Positions 21,601-30,246 of a stretch of 64,000 bases of DNA are shown piece by piece (position 1 is the first letter of the stretch; each line of letters opens with the position of its first letter). The stretch is from the NCBI GenBank assembly GCA_030180135.1, contig CM058230.1, positions 19,345,082 through 19,409,081 of the forward strand. Direction: 5' to 3'. This DNA comes from Orychophragmus violaceus. Taxonomy: Eukaryota > Streptophyta > Magnoliopsida > Brassicales > Brassicaceae. Both the position numbers and the translations under genes were made by a program. The notes beneath the pieces were generated by a model. That model worked only from the letters and a program-made list of their open reading frames with translations. It was not told the origin of the DNA and did no database searches.

Positions 21601-22731
21601 GGAAATCCAGCACCAAGACTTTCTTCGAAAACCAGGTTATTATTGCATATCCATAGATTCCAGCACAACCAAGGAATAAAAAATTCTCTCTGGATCCCTA
21701 CTGGTGGTAGAGATACGAGACTGCGAGACTTTGTCGGTCCCTCGTCAACGGATATCTATTCGCTCCCTGTTACAACCTGAGAAAATAGTGCTTCAGTCCA
21801 TACTTTTGCTGCAAAGGAGCAATGGAACAAGGCATGTTCGATAGTCTCTCTCTCTCACCACATCTGAACACTTGTCCTCTGTTACTATTTTCTTCTTTCA
21901 GATGTACCGCATCCACTCAAATTACGTGTTAATGTATCTTGCTTTAGTATCCTTAGAGTAAGCTTTCGGTGCCTGAAAATACCCTGCTTTGGTAGAGTAC
22001 AATCCATTCTTCCCATAAACCCAGAAGATATTGTCCCCTGCTGCCATCCCTCTCGGTTGAATTTTCAAGATGTCTTTAGCTCTGTTGGGAATAGGGTGTT
22101 CACTCTGTCACAATCCCACATCATCGTTCCTGGTATAAACATGTTTGAAACTGGCCATTTATGAGATTCATACGTTGGTGGTTCAATTAAGATCTCTGGT
22201 GCCTCCATAGATATCAAAACATCCTCCCACACCGAGCCTTCTTTCCATCTCCTATCGCATATCCCATGCCTCTCTTGATAACATCTCTCCCAATTAGGAT
22301 TCCTCGTCATCCATGTGAAATGTTACTGCCTGCTTCTACCTCGTGAAACTGAGCTTTGCGACAATACTTCCCAAGGAGCCACCTCGCAATTAGGCTGTAC
22401 GGTCTTGATACCAATCCTCCATCTCACTTAGATTTAGTCTATTTGTCCCAAAAAAACCCAACATATACTCTTCTTTTACGGATTTGAGTCCCACCAAAAC
22501 CTTGTTAAACCGGATTGGATACGCTTACAAAGACTCTTAAGGATTTTGAATCTCTAGATAGTATAGTTTGGAGTACTAACTTGAGTAAAACCAGTTTCCC
22601 TGCACTTGACAATCTCCTCGTCGACCAGCTTAGTCACTTTTGCTTAATTCGATCAACAATTGACGCAAAAGATCCTTCTTCTTCCTCCCAAAAAGTTCTG
22701 GTAAGTCCAAGTATTTCCCCGCCCATCCTTC
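21600..22731 (-). pseudogene. LINE-2 ORF2, C-terminal part
   Basis: The minus strand carries, in broken frames, the RT thumb (GKYLDLPELFGRKKKDLL at 22731, then LCKRIQSGLTRFWWDSNP and KSICWVFLG) and the downstream region (MTRNPNWERCYQ, GSVWEDVLI, VSNMFIPGTMMWD, and NNLVFEESLGAG near 21620). It is the direct continuation of the RT that stops at 34993, separated by copia B and its TSD. Stops and frame changes throughout. Confidence 0.85.
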
Positions 22732-22997
22732 GGTTGGGATTGTGTCCTGAAATCACACTTGTACTCACTCCTGATAGTAGTTGTGTATCGAGATCAATCG
22801 TTTGTATAATACTGGTGATTGTAATGCTTTGCTAGAAGCCTCTTGTAATCTGTAAGTTGTAGACTTACTGCCAGTATTATATGATCCTATAGGGTCACAC
22901 ACCTAAGCAATCTGGAAGCTAACATATGGGAATGATCATTTGATAATGATCACGTTGATGTGTATTGGATACACATTGACATAGAGTTTTATGATGT

Positions 22998-23086
22998 ATG
23001 TGTCGATCGATACATGAGTGTGTCGATCGATGCAGGCTTTTCGAGAAGGTGTGTCGATCGACACAGTAAGTGTGTCGATCGATGCA
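22998..23086 (+). promoter_or_regulatory. U3 TCGATCGA palindromes, copia B
   Basis: Four TGTCGATCGA sites spaced by about 20-30 bases, 60-150 bases upstream of the TATA dyad. The third is a full GTGTCGATCGACAC palindrome; others are half-changed (TGTCGATCGATGCA). Confidence 0.45.
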
Positions 23087-23145
23087 TATCGGGTTTTGAC
23101 ATAAACGAGTCGGGCTTCTCCGACAGGTTTGGTGATGTCATTTCC

Positions 23146-23178
23146 AGGTCGATATATAAAGGTTTATATGGTCGACCT
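23146..23178 (+). promoter_or_regulatory. TATA box inside a dyad, copia B 5' LTR
   Basis: AGGTCGA (23146-23152) and TCGACCT (23172-23178) enclose ATATAAAGGTTTATAT, itself an inverted repeat that contains a good TATA box (TATATAAA). The 3' LTR has the same at 34721-34753. Confidence 0.6.
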
Positions 23179-23413
23179 GAACCCTAGCCGTCACTGCAAT
23201 TCTCAGAGAGAAAAGCAGAGACATCGAAAACTCATTCCCTGAATCCGGCACTAGCATCCCGGCGTTCCAGGTTGTGTGAGTGTGTGCTTGGTAGAGGCGA
23301 AGCACTTGATTCGCTAGATCTCGTTCACCATTCCATTCCGCTGCCAGATCTGAGGTAAGAACGAGGTTGGTAATTTCAATATAACAAACCCTAGATCCTA
23401 GGGGATCCAACAG

Positions 23414-23425
23414 TGGTATCAGAGC
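23414..23425 (+). other. Copia B primer binding site
   Basis: TGGTATCAGAGC one base after the LTR, complementary to initiator tRNA-Met. Confidence 0.95.
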
Positions 23426-23435
23426 ATGGTAGGGT

Positions 23436-23465
23436 CACTACAAGAAATATAGGTATTCATAGCAC
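23436..23465 (+). repeat. CACTA terminal inverted repeat, left
   Basis: CACTACAAGAAATATAGGTA followed by TTCATAGCAC. Matches the right end at 28 of 30 positions. Confidence 0.93.
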
Positions 23466-23700
23466 ATGAGGATAGCACGATTTTGGTAAGTGCTGTTGTA
23501 GAGGGTGTGCTCGGATGGGGTAGTATATTACAGCATTAGATCAACGCTATACAATTATTTGGCTAAGCGGGAAACAAAAACTGGATTTGGAGCCAACTTT
23601 ATGCTATAGATACTATGAGCGCCAAAATACTTAGAAAAATTAGTGCTTATGTTAAAAGTGAATTGTTTTTTTTAATTGCTAACATGATCCAAAAAAAATT
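23466..23700. repeat. CACTA left subterminal region
   Basis: Contains short scattered repeats (AGCACGATT, AACGCTATAC, ATGCTATAGATACTATGAGCG) of the kind bound by CACTA transposases. No coding content seen. Confidence 0.55.
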
Positions 23701-23780
23701 AAAGACAAGGATCTCTCGTGACCAACTTCGCCTCCGATCTTCTCCTCCACGGTCTCCTATCTAATCTCCACCTCTGCGTA

Positions 23781-24173
23781 GGAAGCGGCACAACCAAAGG
23801 TGGGAGAGGAAAGCCAAAGGCTACCAAGTCCGTCTCTCGATCGTCAAAGGCTGGTCTTCAGTTCCTTGTCGGAAGAATCGCCAGATTCCTCAAAGCAGGG
23901 AAGTACGCCGAGCGTGTAGGTGCCGGAGCTCCGGTATACCCCTCTGCCGTTCTCGAGTATCTCGCCGCTGAGGTATGATTCCGATCTGATCAAAGTCGAA
24001 TCGATTCGTTTGGTATATAATTAGATTCCAAATTCTCTGTCCCGTATTGATTTGATTGGATTGGATAGGAGCTTGCTGGAAACACAGCGAGAGATAACAG
24101 GAAGACACTTATCGTACCGAGACACATTCAGCTTGCAGTGAGGAACGATGAAAAGCTTAGTAAACTTCTGGGA
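23781..24173 (+). pseudogene. Captured histone H2A.X gene fragment (two exons plus intron)
   Basis: Exon 1 (23781-23972) encodes GSGTTKGGRGKPKATKSVS, then SSKAGLQF..VGRIARFLKAGKYAER and VLEYLAAEV. The N-terminus is that of plant H2A.X (HTA3/HTA5 type) rather than canonical H2A or H2A.W. A GT donor follows at 23973, about 95 bases of intron, then exon 2 (24069-24173) with ELAGNTARDNRKT and IVPRHIQLAVRNDEKLSKLLG. The C-terminal tail with the SQEF phosphorylation motif is absent, as are the first codons. Small changes from the family (FLVGRI, YPSAVLEY) fit decay. It lies inside the CACTA element, so it is a transduplicated copy and not a working gene. Confidence 0.9.
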
Positions 24174-24476
24174 AAACCTAGACGATGGCCTCCAACACCA
24201 TCTCCTTCGCTTCTATGTTTGTGTCGTCTCAGTCACCGGTAATTTTTTTTGCTCTACTCTTCGTCGACCGTTTCGAGTCTGATCCACCAACGGCGACTTG
24301 GAATTCTCTTGTTTGTGGCTCGTTTGGCCGAGTAGAGTCTTATATGTTTACAGATTTTGTTTAACTTTGTTTTGTTTCTCAATCTTTTGCAGTTCTTATT
24401 GTTTTGATGACCAGCAAATAACCTGAATGGGTGTTTGTAGATGTTGCAGGTCTGTAACATTTAATAATCTGATGTA
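24174..24476 (+). other. CACTA interior, origin unknown
   Basis: Contains atggcctccaacaccatctc at 24184, which could be the first exon of another captured gene (MASNTISFASMFVSSQSP) followed by a GT-like donor. I do not recognise the source. The remainder is intron-like, T-rich DNA. Confidence 0.3.
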
Positions 24477-24843
24477 GAGAGAATCCAACAAGAGATTGCA
24501 GCAACATCTGTGAAGGCTGCGTTTAGAGGTTACTCTGTAATATTTTCAGCTATTTGGATTGTAGGCTTGGCTCTCTTCATTGAAATTATAAGGTTTCTGT
24601 GTTTGTGTTGTATATCCTGATCTGAGCTCATTATGTGAAGGCTCAGCATGCTTTTTGGGCACTCAAAAGCATAATAAGGCTACAAGCACTTATTCGTGGT
24701 CACCTGGTTAGGAGGCAAGCTGTTTCCACTCTTTCTGTGTCATGGGAATTGTAAGGTTGCAAGCATTTGCTCGAGGAAGAGAGATCAGGATTCTGACATT
24801 GGAGTTCAAGTTCATAGGAAATGCAGATTGCAGTTGCTTCAGG
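24477..24843 (+). pseudogene. Captured IQD (IQ67-domain) gene fragment
   Basis: IQD proteins bind calmodulin through IQ motifs. Here IQQEIAATSVKAAFRGY (24480-24533) is followed by an intron-like stretch, then AFWALKSIIRLQALIRGHLV and RRQAVSTL. The frame then shifts, and another frame carries the next part of the IQ67 domain (MGIV, LQAFARGREI, VHRKCRLQLLQ), ending at a GT donor at 24844. The first two IQ motifs and the spacing of the IQ67 domain are recognisable. The short piece at 24902-25000 (ESAKPKKSLGKVPAANF) could be a later IQD exon. Confidence 0.85.
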
Positions 24844-25149
24844 TAATGATGCTTTCTCTTTTTAAATTCAAGTTCCCTTGCTGAGTATACTTTAATACAA
24901 ACTTAGTCATGAATCTGCAAAACCCAAGAAGAGTCTCGGTAAAGTTCCTGCTGCAAACTTTGAAAGTGCCTCAGCCAAAGAAAACTCACTGTCATTGTTT
25001 TAAAGTTCCTAAAACCAAGTTTTGTCATAAGAGAATGCTTTTTTTTACATCTTAAAGAGAATGCTTTATGAAGCTGATCTAAAGAGTATACCAAAGTTTC
25101 TTGACATGAGCTAATGTTGTTGCGATGTTTCTTTCTTTTCATGTTCATA

Positions 25150-25390
25150 GGGATGGGAAATGGAGTGAACAAGAAGCTGCTGATCTTGTCCCATGTTCAA
25201 GGAGAGATCGAGGTCAAGCTGCTCACCTTGTGGAAAGCAAAAATCAAGTTGAACATTTCCAAAAGGTTCTTACAGCCATTGGGAACTTATGTATCTGTTC
25301 CATTGCCATTCGTATGGTGAGATCATTGTCGTGTACCCAATCAAGTGTATGACTGCCATCGAAGAAAATTGGCTGGGATGTATGTCTTTT
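25150..25390 (+). pseudogene. Captured plasma-membrane H+-ATPase (AHA-type) fragment
   Basis: Proton-pumping P-type ATPases of the plant plasma membrane share the segments seen here: DGKWSEQEAADLVP (25152 on), then CQGEIE in another frame, AAHLVESKNQVEHFQKVLTA and IGNLCICSIAI (25214-25312), EIIVVYPIKC (25319-25349) and MTAIEE (25350 on). Normally these are separated by other sequence, so the fragment is internally deleted and joined without introns. No catalytic DKTGT loop is present. Clearly derived, not functional. Confidence 0.87.
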
Positions 25391-26500
25391 AAGTACTTGA
25401 ATCAACAAGTATTTCGTTTTCATGTGTTTAATTCTATATTTTGTCTAACATATCATTGTTATCCATTCTATAAATAAATAAAAATTAATAATAAACAACA
25501 CATAATTTAAAATACCAAATAAAACAACATAATTTTTGAGTTAAAACTTAACGGTTTTTAATAACATACCCTAAAACATTCAAGTAAAACCCTAAAAAAT
25601 TCAAGTTAAAACATTAATTTTATACCCTAAACCCTAAATTTTTTATTTGTCATTGGAGAGATTATGGTATTTAGTTTAGAGATTAGTGTATTAGAGAGTT
25701 TAGGGTAATGCAATTTGTTTCTTTTTATTTATAATGTAACTTATTGTTTTTATATTTTGCAAACCTTAATCTCATTCCCTAACATAACTCTAACCCTATA
25801 CTCCAAATTTCGAACCCTAACCATATACCTAGACCATAAATCATACTATAAACTCTAAATAAATATCAAAACACTAGATTATAAATCAAAATCAAATTAC
25901 TATAACATACCTAAAATTAAGATTCCATACCACAAACAAAACCCTAAGAACTTAAATTCCAAATCATTTTATAAATCTTAAACCCTAAACTCCATACCAC
26001 AAACAAAACCCTAAGAACTTAAATTTCTACACTTCTAACTAAAAATCAAATACTAAATATTTAATTGATAGTATTAAACATAAACATAATGTAATATAGT
26101 ATATAGGGTTTAGGGTATTGTAATATAGGGTTTAAGGTCCACACTTAAACATATACTACAATGTCATAACCCTAAACCCTAAACCTATATTTCAATACCC
26201 TAAACCCATACTATAATCTCCTTGATGCTAAATCCACAAAATGAGACCAATTAGTAATCAACTAAGTTTTATTATCACAATTATAATTTGAGTAATTATT
26301 ATATATTTTTAGTTACAAAATGAGACCAATAGTTAAAATATTAGAGTGGCTAAACAATTTTAAAAATTTATTGCCAAAATTTTAAATTGGCCCAACTTCC
26401 CCAATTTTTTTTGGGTTAGGCGGTAAAACTAAAATTTGGGCAAATTTTGAGCTAAGTCAATCTAAAAATCCTGCCATTATCAAAACAAAAAAACCCTATG
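25391..26500. other. AT-rich CACTA interior with degenerate telomere-like repeats
   Basis: No gene recognised. Scattered CCCTAAACCCTAAA-type blocks occur (about 25625, 25980, 26105-26190) with other CCTAAA or TTTAGGG pieces, resembling interstitial telomere-like repeats or plant promoter telo-boxes. Otherwise about 1.1 kb of A/T-rich DNA. Confidence 0.55.
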
Positions 26501-27080
26501 TGAACCCACCATCATATCTCTCTCTCTCTCTTCACCACCCCCATTTCTCTCGAGATTGAGCCAAAGTCGCATATCCCACTACCCGAATCCGAATCCACCG
26601 TCGACTCTACCTCTGCCTGAATCCACCGTGGACTCTTCCCCTGTCTGAATCTACTGCCGGTTCTCTCTCTTTCAGATTTTGAATCGTCGTTGTTCTCCCC
26701 TCGCCTCAATGGTAAGCGTGCCAAGAGATGGTGACGAAATAATCTGGATCTCTTTGTTCTTCTTTTCCCTTCGTTCTCTTTCGATTCTGTTGGCTGGAGT
26801 CATATCGCGACCCGAATCCCAAATGGTCCGTCTGTATTTGGTTTTGGTTTGTTGATTTTTGCGTTATTGATGTTTCTAGTTAAGATGTGGCAAGTTTTCG
26901 GTTTTGTAAACTTGATGCGCTCATGTTGCTGAGATTGTAAAAGATCGATGTATGTATGCCTGAGAACGTACCAGTATAAATCTAAAACAAAAGCCTTTTT
27001 GGCATTTACAGATTCAAGTATTACCAACTCCTCTAAGGATTACATCGGATGAATTGAAAGTTAAGTTGTCATGGTTATAG
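26501..27080. other. CACTA interior before the GT14 fragment
   Basis: Begins with CT-rich, 5'-UTR-like DNA (ctctctctcttcaccacc) and a possible ATG with GT donor near 26709 (ATGGTAAGCG). This could be the 5' end of the captured GT14 or DUF3700 gene, but no protein similarity is visible. Confidence 0.3.
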
Positions 27081-27181
27081 GTAATATGGGGAGAATCCAG
27101 CATGATTGCAGCAGAGAGATTGTTGCTTGCAACTGCTTTAGAAGATCACTCACATCAAAGATTTGTTCTTCTCTCTGACAG
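27081..27181 (+). pseudogene. Captured GT14 (core-2/I-branching-like) glycosyltransferase exon
   Basis: A single exon encodes VIWGESSMIAAERLLLATAL followed by EDHSHQRFVLLSD, the conserved block of plant DUF266/GT14 proteins (Core-2/I-branching beta-1,6-GlcNAc-transferase family, Golgi). It has an AG acceptor before it (ttatag) and a GT donor after (gacag/gtgcta), so it is a genomic copy. No other exon of this gene is recognised. Confidence 0.8.
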
Positions 27182-27378
27182 GTGCTATTCTCTGACCATT
27201 ATTACTCTTTTCCTTGCTGAATTTCATTTTGCATAGTTTTTTCTTCATTTCAGAAGATTAATTGATTTGCTTTTGTAAGGTTTAGCACGTCCTTAGCTTG
27301 ATATTGCATTCCAATGATCTCTTTACTCCAGATTTTTCATATGATTTAACTGGTTTGTCAATAACAGTTTGTCTTTAG

Positions 27379-27871
27379 GTTAGCTGCGAGCTTGTGAATC
27401 CGATAAGCAGGACCGACATTATCCTCTTTGATGCCACCAACAAAACCGTCTTTGCTGCTTCTGTAAATAGTCACACAACACTCTTCTTTTATTTATTCAT
27501 CATCTGGATGTTTTTTTAATTCTTGTCCATCATCTGCAGGATGCTGATGGTAGTGTGCCCTTCTTCTAGGGAACTGATGTTGAAGGCCACCTTGTTCTTT
27601 CTGATGACACAGCCATTGTTAAGAAGGTTGCTCCAAATCTTACGGTCCATTCCCTAAAGGTAACCAACTCTTTCAAGATAAATAGAGTTGTAACAAAAAG
27701 AAATATTTTTGATGATTTTGGTTAGTTTGTGTGTATCGTTGGAAGATCAATTTTGGAAATTTATGCATATGGTTTGGTGTTTTGAAGGTTGCTTCTTTAC
27801 ATCATCGGGGGGACTGAGGAGCTTCGAGCACCCAAAGAACCAGCTGAAACCAGTGCCGAGGGTGGATAGCT
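27379..27871 (+). pseudogene. Captured DUF3700 (YGL and LRDR motif, AILP1/TSJT1-like) gene fragment
   Basis: Three exons with splice sites: 27379-27462 (CELVNPISRTDIILFDATN, KTVFAAS), 27540-27659 (DADGSVPFF, stop in place of W, GTDVEGHLVLSDDTAIVKK) and about 27787-27871 (GCFFTSSGGLRSFEHPKNQL, then KPVPRVDS). These match the C-terminal half of the aluminium-induced, glutamine-amidotransferase-like DUF3700 family. The premature TAG and a changed end of exon 2 make it non-functional. Same strand as the other captured pieces. Confidence 0.85.
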
Positions 27872-27919
27872 TAAGGGATGAATACGGTTTCATCGAGAAG
27901 CAATTGAGTAATTGACTAT

Positions 27920-28498
27920 TGTTGTAGAAGGCTGGGCTAATGCAAGAGGATCAACAATGTTAGGAATATGTTAGGAATTTCTAGATATGTATCTTTTACT
28001 ATGTTTGTGTAAAACATGTTTTAAGTTATCAATAAAAAATTCAGTTTTAAAATATAATTGTTTTTATATAAACCTAATTGATTTTTTAAAATAATAATTC
28101 ATAATCAGAATTCAAAATAATATTATATAATAAAATTTCAATAGCTTATGTATGGCAAAAAATAAAAGTGTTCATAAGATATACAATAGCCATAAAGATG
28201 AGTCATTATAAATAATAATATAACAATACAAAAATGTTATTATAAAGTATAATACAGCCCTAAAATACTGTCACTATAATATGTATTATTGCACGAATAA
28301 TATGCTACATTAATCTGTAAAATGGCGATAAACCAATGCTACTGAAAACTATACAATCACATCGAAATTAATGCTATTGTAGACAAATATACGATAGCAG
28401 ATCAAATTAGTGCTATCGTAGATGGCTGACCTAAGATGGCAGCGACAAACATAGCGTTTATGGAAACGCTATCATAGACATATGATAGCGTTTTCGTG
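27920..28498. repeat. CACTA right subterminal region
   Basis: AT-rich, then a cluster of short repeats near 28370-28498 (ATGCTATTGTAGAC, GTGCTATCGTAGAT, AACGCTATCATAG, GATAGCGTTTTC) matching words in the left subterminal region. Confidence 0.6.
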
Positions 28499-28528
28499 GT
28501 GCTATCAATACCCATATTTCTTGTAGTG
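28499..28528 (+). repeat. CACTA terminal inverted repeat, right
   Basis: Ends CATATTTCTTGTAGTG, inverted relative to the left end, followed by the GGT duplication. Confidence 0.93.
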
Positions 28529-28660
28529 GGTTTAGTCTATTGAATCTAAGGCATTTAAATCGAATACTGATGAATTTGATTAGTTAATTGCCTGTTGAAT
28601 CGTGTTTTCTAGAAATTAATCACGGATTGAAGTTTATGTTGAAAACGACGAACTGCTGTT

Positions 28661-29008
28661 GTCGCACTGTGTCGATCGACACTAAGCTTGTGTCGGTCGA
28701 CACACCGCGAAACACATAATAAGATTTTAGTGTTTGTCGCAGAGTGTCGATCGACACAAAGCGTGTGTCGGTCGACACAGAGCGAAAACGCGTAAATAAT
28801 TTAGGGTTTGTCGCATGGTGTCGATCGACACTAAGCTTGTGTCGGTCGACACATCGCGAAAACTCGTAAAAGATATTAGGGTTTTCGCACAGCATCGATC
28901 GATGCACTGGGTGTATCGGTCGATACACGGCGAAAATAAGAAAGATTTGAAATCGCACTATGTCGATCGACACACTGGGTGTATCGGTCGACACAGACTA
29001 TGCGAATG
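28661..29008. repeat. Five-unit ~72-bp tandem array with paired palindromes
   Basis: Units begin near 28661, 28736, 28809, 28885 and 28951. Each has the plan GTCGCA, palindrome 1 (GTGTCGATCGACAC or GCATCGATCGATGC), about 8 bases, palindrome 2 (GTGTCGGTCGACAC or GTATCGGTCGATAC), then GCGAAA. Arm changes are matched on both sides of the centre in most copies. Confidence 0.85.
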
Positions 29009-29009
29009 G

Positions 29010-29370
29010 ATAGATCGGTTCAATTGGATTGAACTGGTTATCTCGCATGGTCATGTCGGTTTAATCCCTAATATTCTACAATGTCGGTCGACACAAACCT
29101 TGCGGTTGGTTGAATCGGTTCAATTCGATTGAATTGGTTATCATGCTTGGTTAATGCAGTGAAGATCGGTTTAAATTGGATGAATTGGTTCAATTGAATT
29201 GGACTGGTTATCTCAATTAGAATAAACCGATTTAATTGGTTAAAGATCAGTTTGATTGGATAAGTCGGTTCAATTGGATTGGACTGGTTATCGCAATTAG
29301 TTAAAACTGGTTGAATCGGTTCAATTAGATGGACTGGTTAAATTGGATTTGACCGGTTATCTCGGATGAT
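29010..29370. repeat. GGTTCAATTGGATTGGACTGGTTAT-type minisatellite
   Basis: About seven imperfect units with cores CGGTTCAATT and ACTGGTTATC in the copia B leader. A similar composition occurs in the leaders of A, C, D and E. Confidence 0.65.
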
Positions 29371-30246
29371 CTGAAGGTTGCATATCAAGAGTCGACCAAA
29401 TGTGTCAGTCGACACATATGGTGACGATGCGAGCCGTAATCGTTTGGTTTTGAACCAAATGATTAAGCAACCGAACCGAATGACCTAACCCACTGAAATT
29501 AGAACGATTAAAACTTAATTAAAATTATTAAAAGTTAAAAATGTTCTAAACCCGTTTAATGCACATTGGATGTGTGTTAAATCGAAGCTTAGTTATTCAA
29601 TATGGTCAACTGTCAAGACTCGTTTCGTTGTTGGATAGTCTTGCCAAGAGCTTGGTGTCCACAATTACATGAGTAAGGCAGGTAGTAGTGTTGATGGTCT
29701 TGCAGTGGTTGACATCAACTATTGCATGACTTAAGAGATTCAATTACTAATCTTTTAAAGTTCCATTTCCTCAACTAAATATCAAGTGATCTTGATGTCT
29801 TGCCCAATCTTGTCTACTGTCAAGACTCGTGTCGTTTGTTGGATAGTCTTGGAGTCCTTGGTATCCACTGCAACATGAGTTAGGCAGGTGGTCATTGACA
29901 GACTTGCAGTGCGACTGTCAGTGATCACAAGACAGAAGAGATTGGTTTACTTGACTAGGCTGTCAGAAGTTCTGGGCCCAGAGACGTCAGAGTGGATGAG
30001 ACATGGATTGTCTCATCTACGACCAAGAATTGTACTGAGTACAATTAGCAATGGATTGCTTACCTAGATTACTAAACTCTGAGTAATGACGAGTCGTCCA
30101 CTCAGATTTTAGTGATGTATGGATCTTGGATTATTATATTCATAGAGGAAACGTTGTTTGAATATAATGCGAGTTTTCTTATTGGATAAGATTCCTCATT
30201 TCCTGAAATCATAACTAAATTTTTCTTTGATTAAATTTTCCAGCCT

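Larger units (their letters stand above)
22732..23412 (+). repeat. Copia B 5' LTR
   Basis: 681 bp, starting ggttgggatt (canonical tgttgggatt) and ending ggatccaaca. It contains four TCGATCGA palindromes (22998-23083) and a TATA-centred dyad. Confidence 0.95.
23436..28528 (+). mobile_element. CACTA transposon with captured host gene fragments (non-autonomous)
   Basis: Ends in 30-bp terminal inverted repeats starting CACTACAAGAAATAT (28 of 30 positions match) and is flanked by GGT on both sides (23433-23435, 28529-28531), the 3-bp duplication of the CACTA/En-Spm superfamily. It carries subterminal repeats built on GCTATNGTAG-like words. No transposase was recognised. The interior carries fragments of at least five host genes, all on the plus strand, with introns: H2A.X, IQD, plasma-membrane H+-ATPase, GT14 and DUF3700. 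It sits in the copia B leader, ten bases after the PBS. Confidence 0.92.
28532..30246 (+). other. Copia B 5' leader
   Basis: Noncoding. It holds a tandem array with paired palindromes (28661-29010), a GGTTCAATTGGATTGGACTGG-type repeat (about 29010-29370), then leader sequence related to that of copia C (repeated CAAGACTCG and ACATGAGT segments, 29610-29950) up to the gag start. Confidence 0.75.

Noticed and set aside
23718..24173. A functional histone H2A.X gene
   Set aside because: First codons and the C-terminal SQEF tail are missing, substitutions hit conserved positions, and the piece lies inside CACTA termini.
25560..26215. Chromosome end or true telomere
   Set aside because: The CCCTAAA blocks are short, scattered and enclosed by CACTA ends.
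28620..28994. 124-codon ORF with VSIDT/SVSTDT repeats as a repeat protein
   Set aside because: It is the translation of the TCGATCGA palindrome array; similar peptides arise on both strands wherever the motif clusters.
28661..29008. CRISPR-like array because of regular palindromic repeats
   Set aside because: Eukaryotic retroelement leader; repeats and intervals vary together as a minisatellite and there are no spacer-like unique segments or cas genes.
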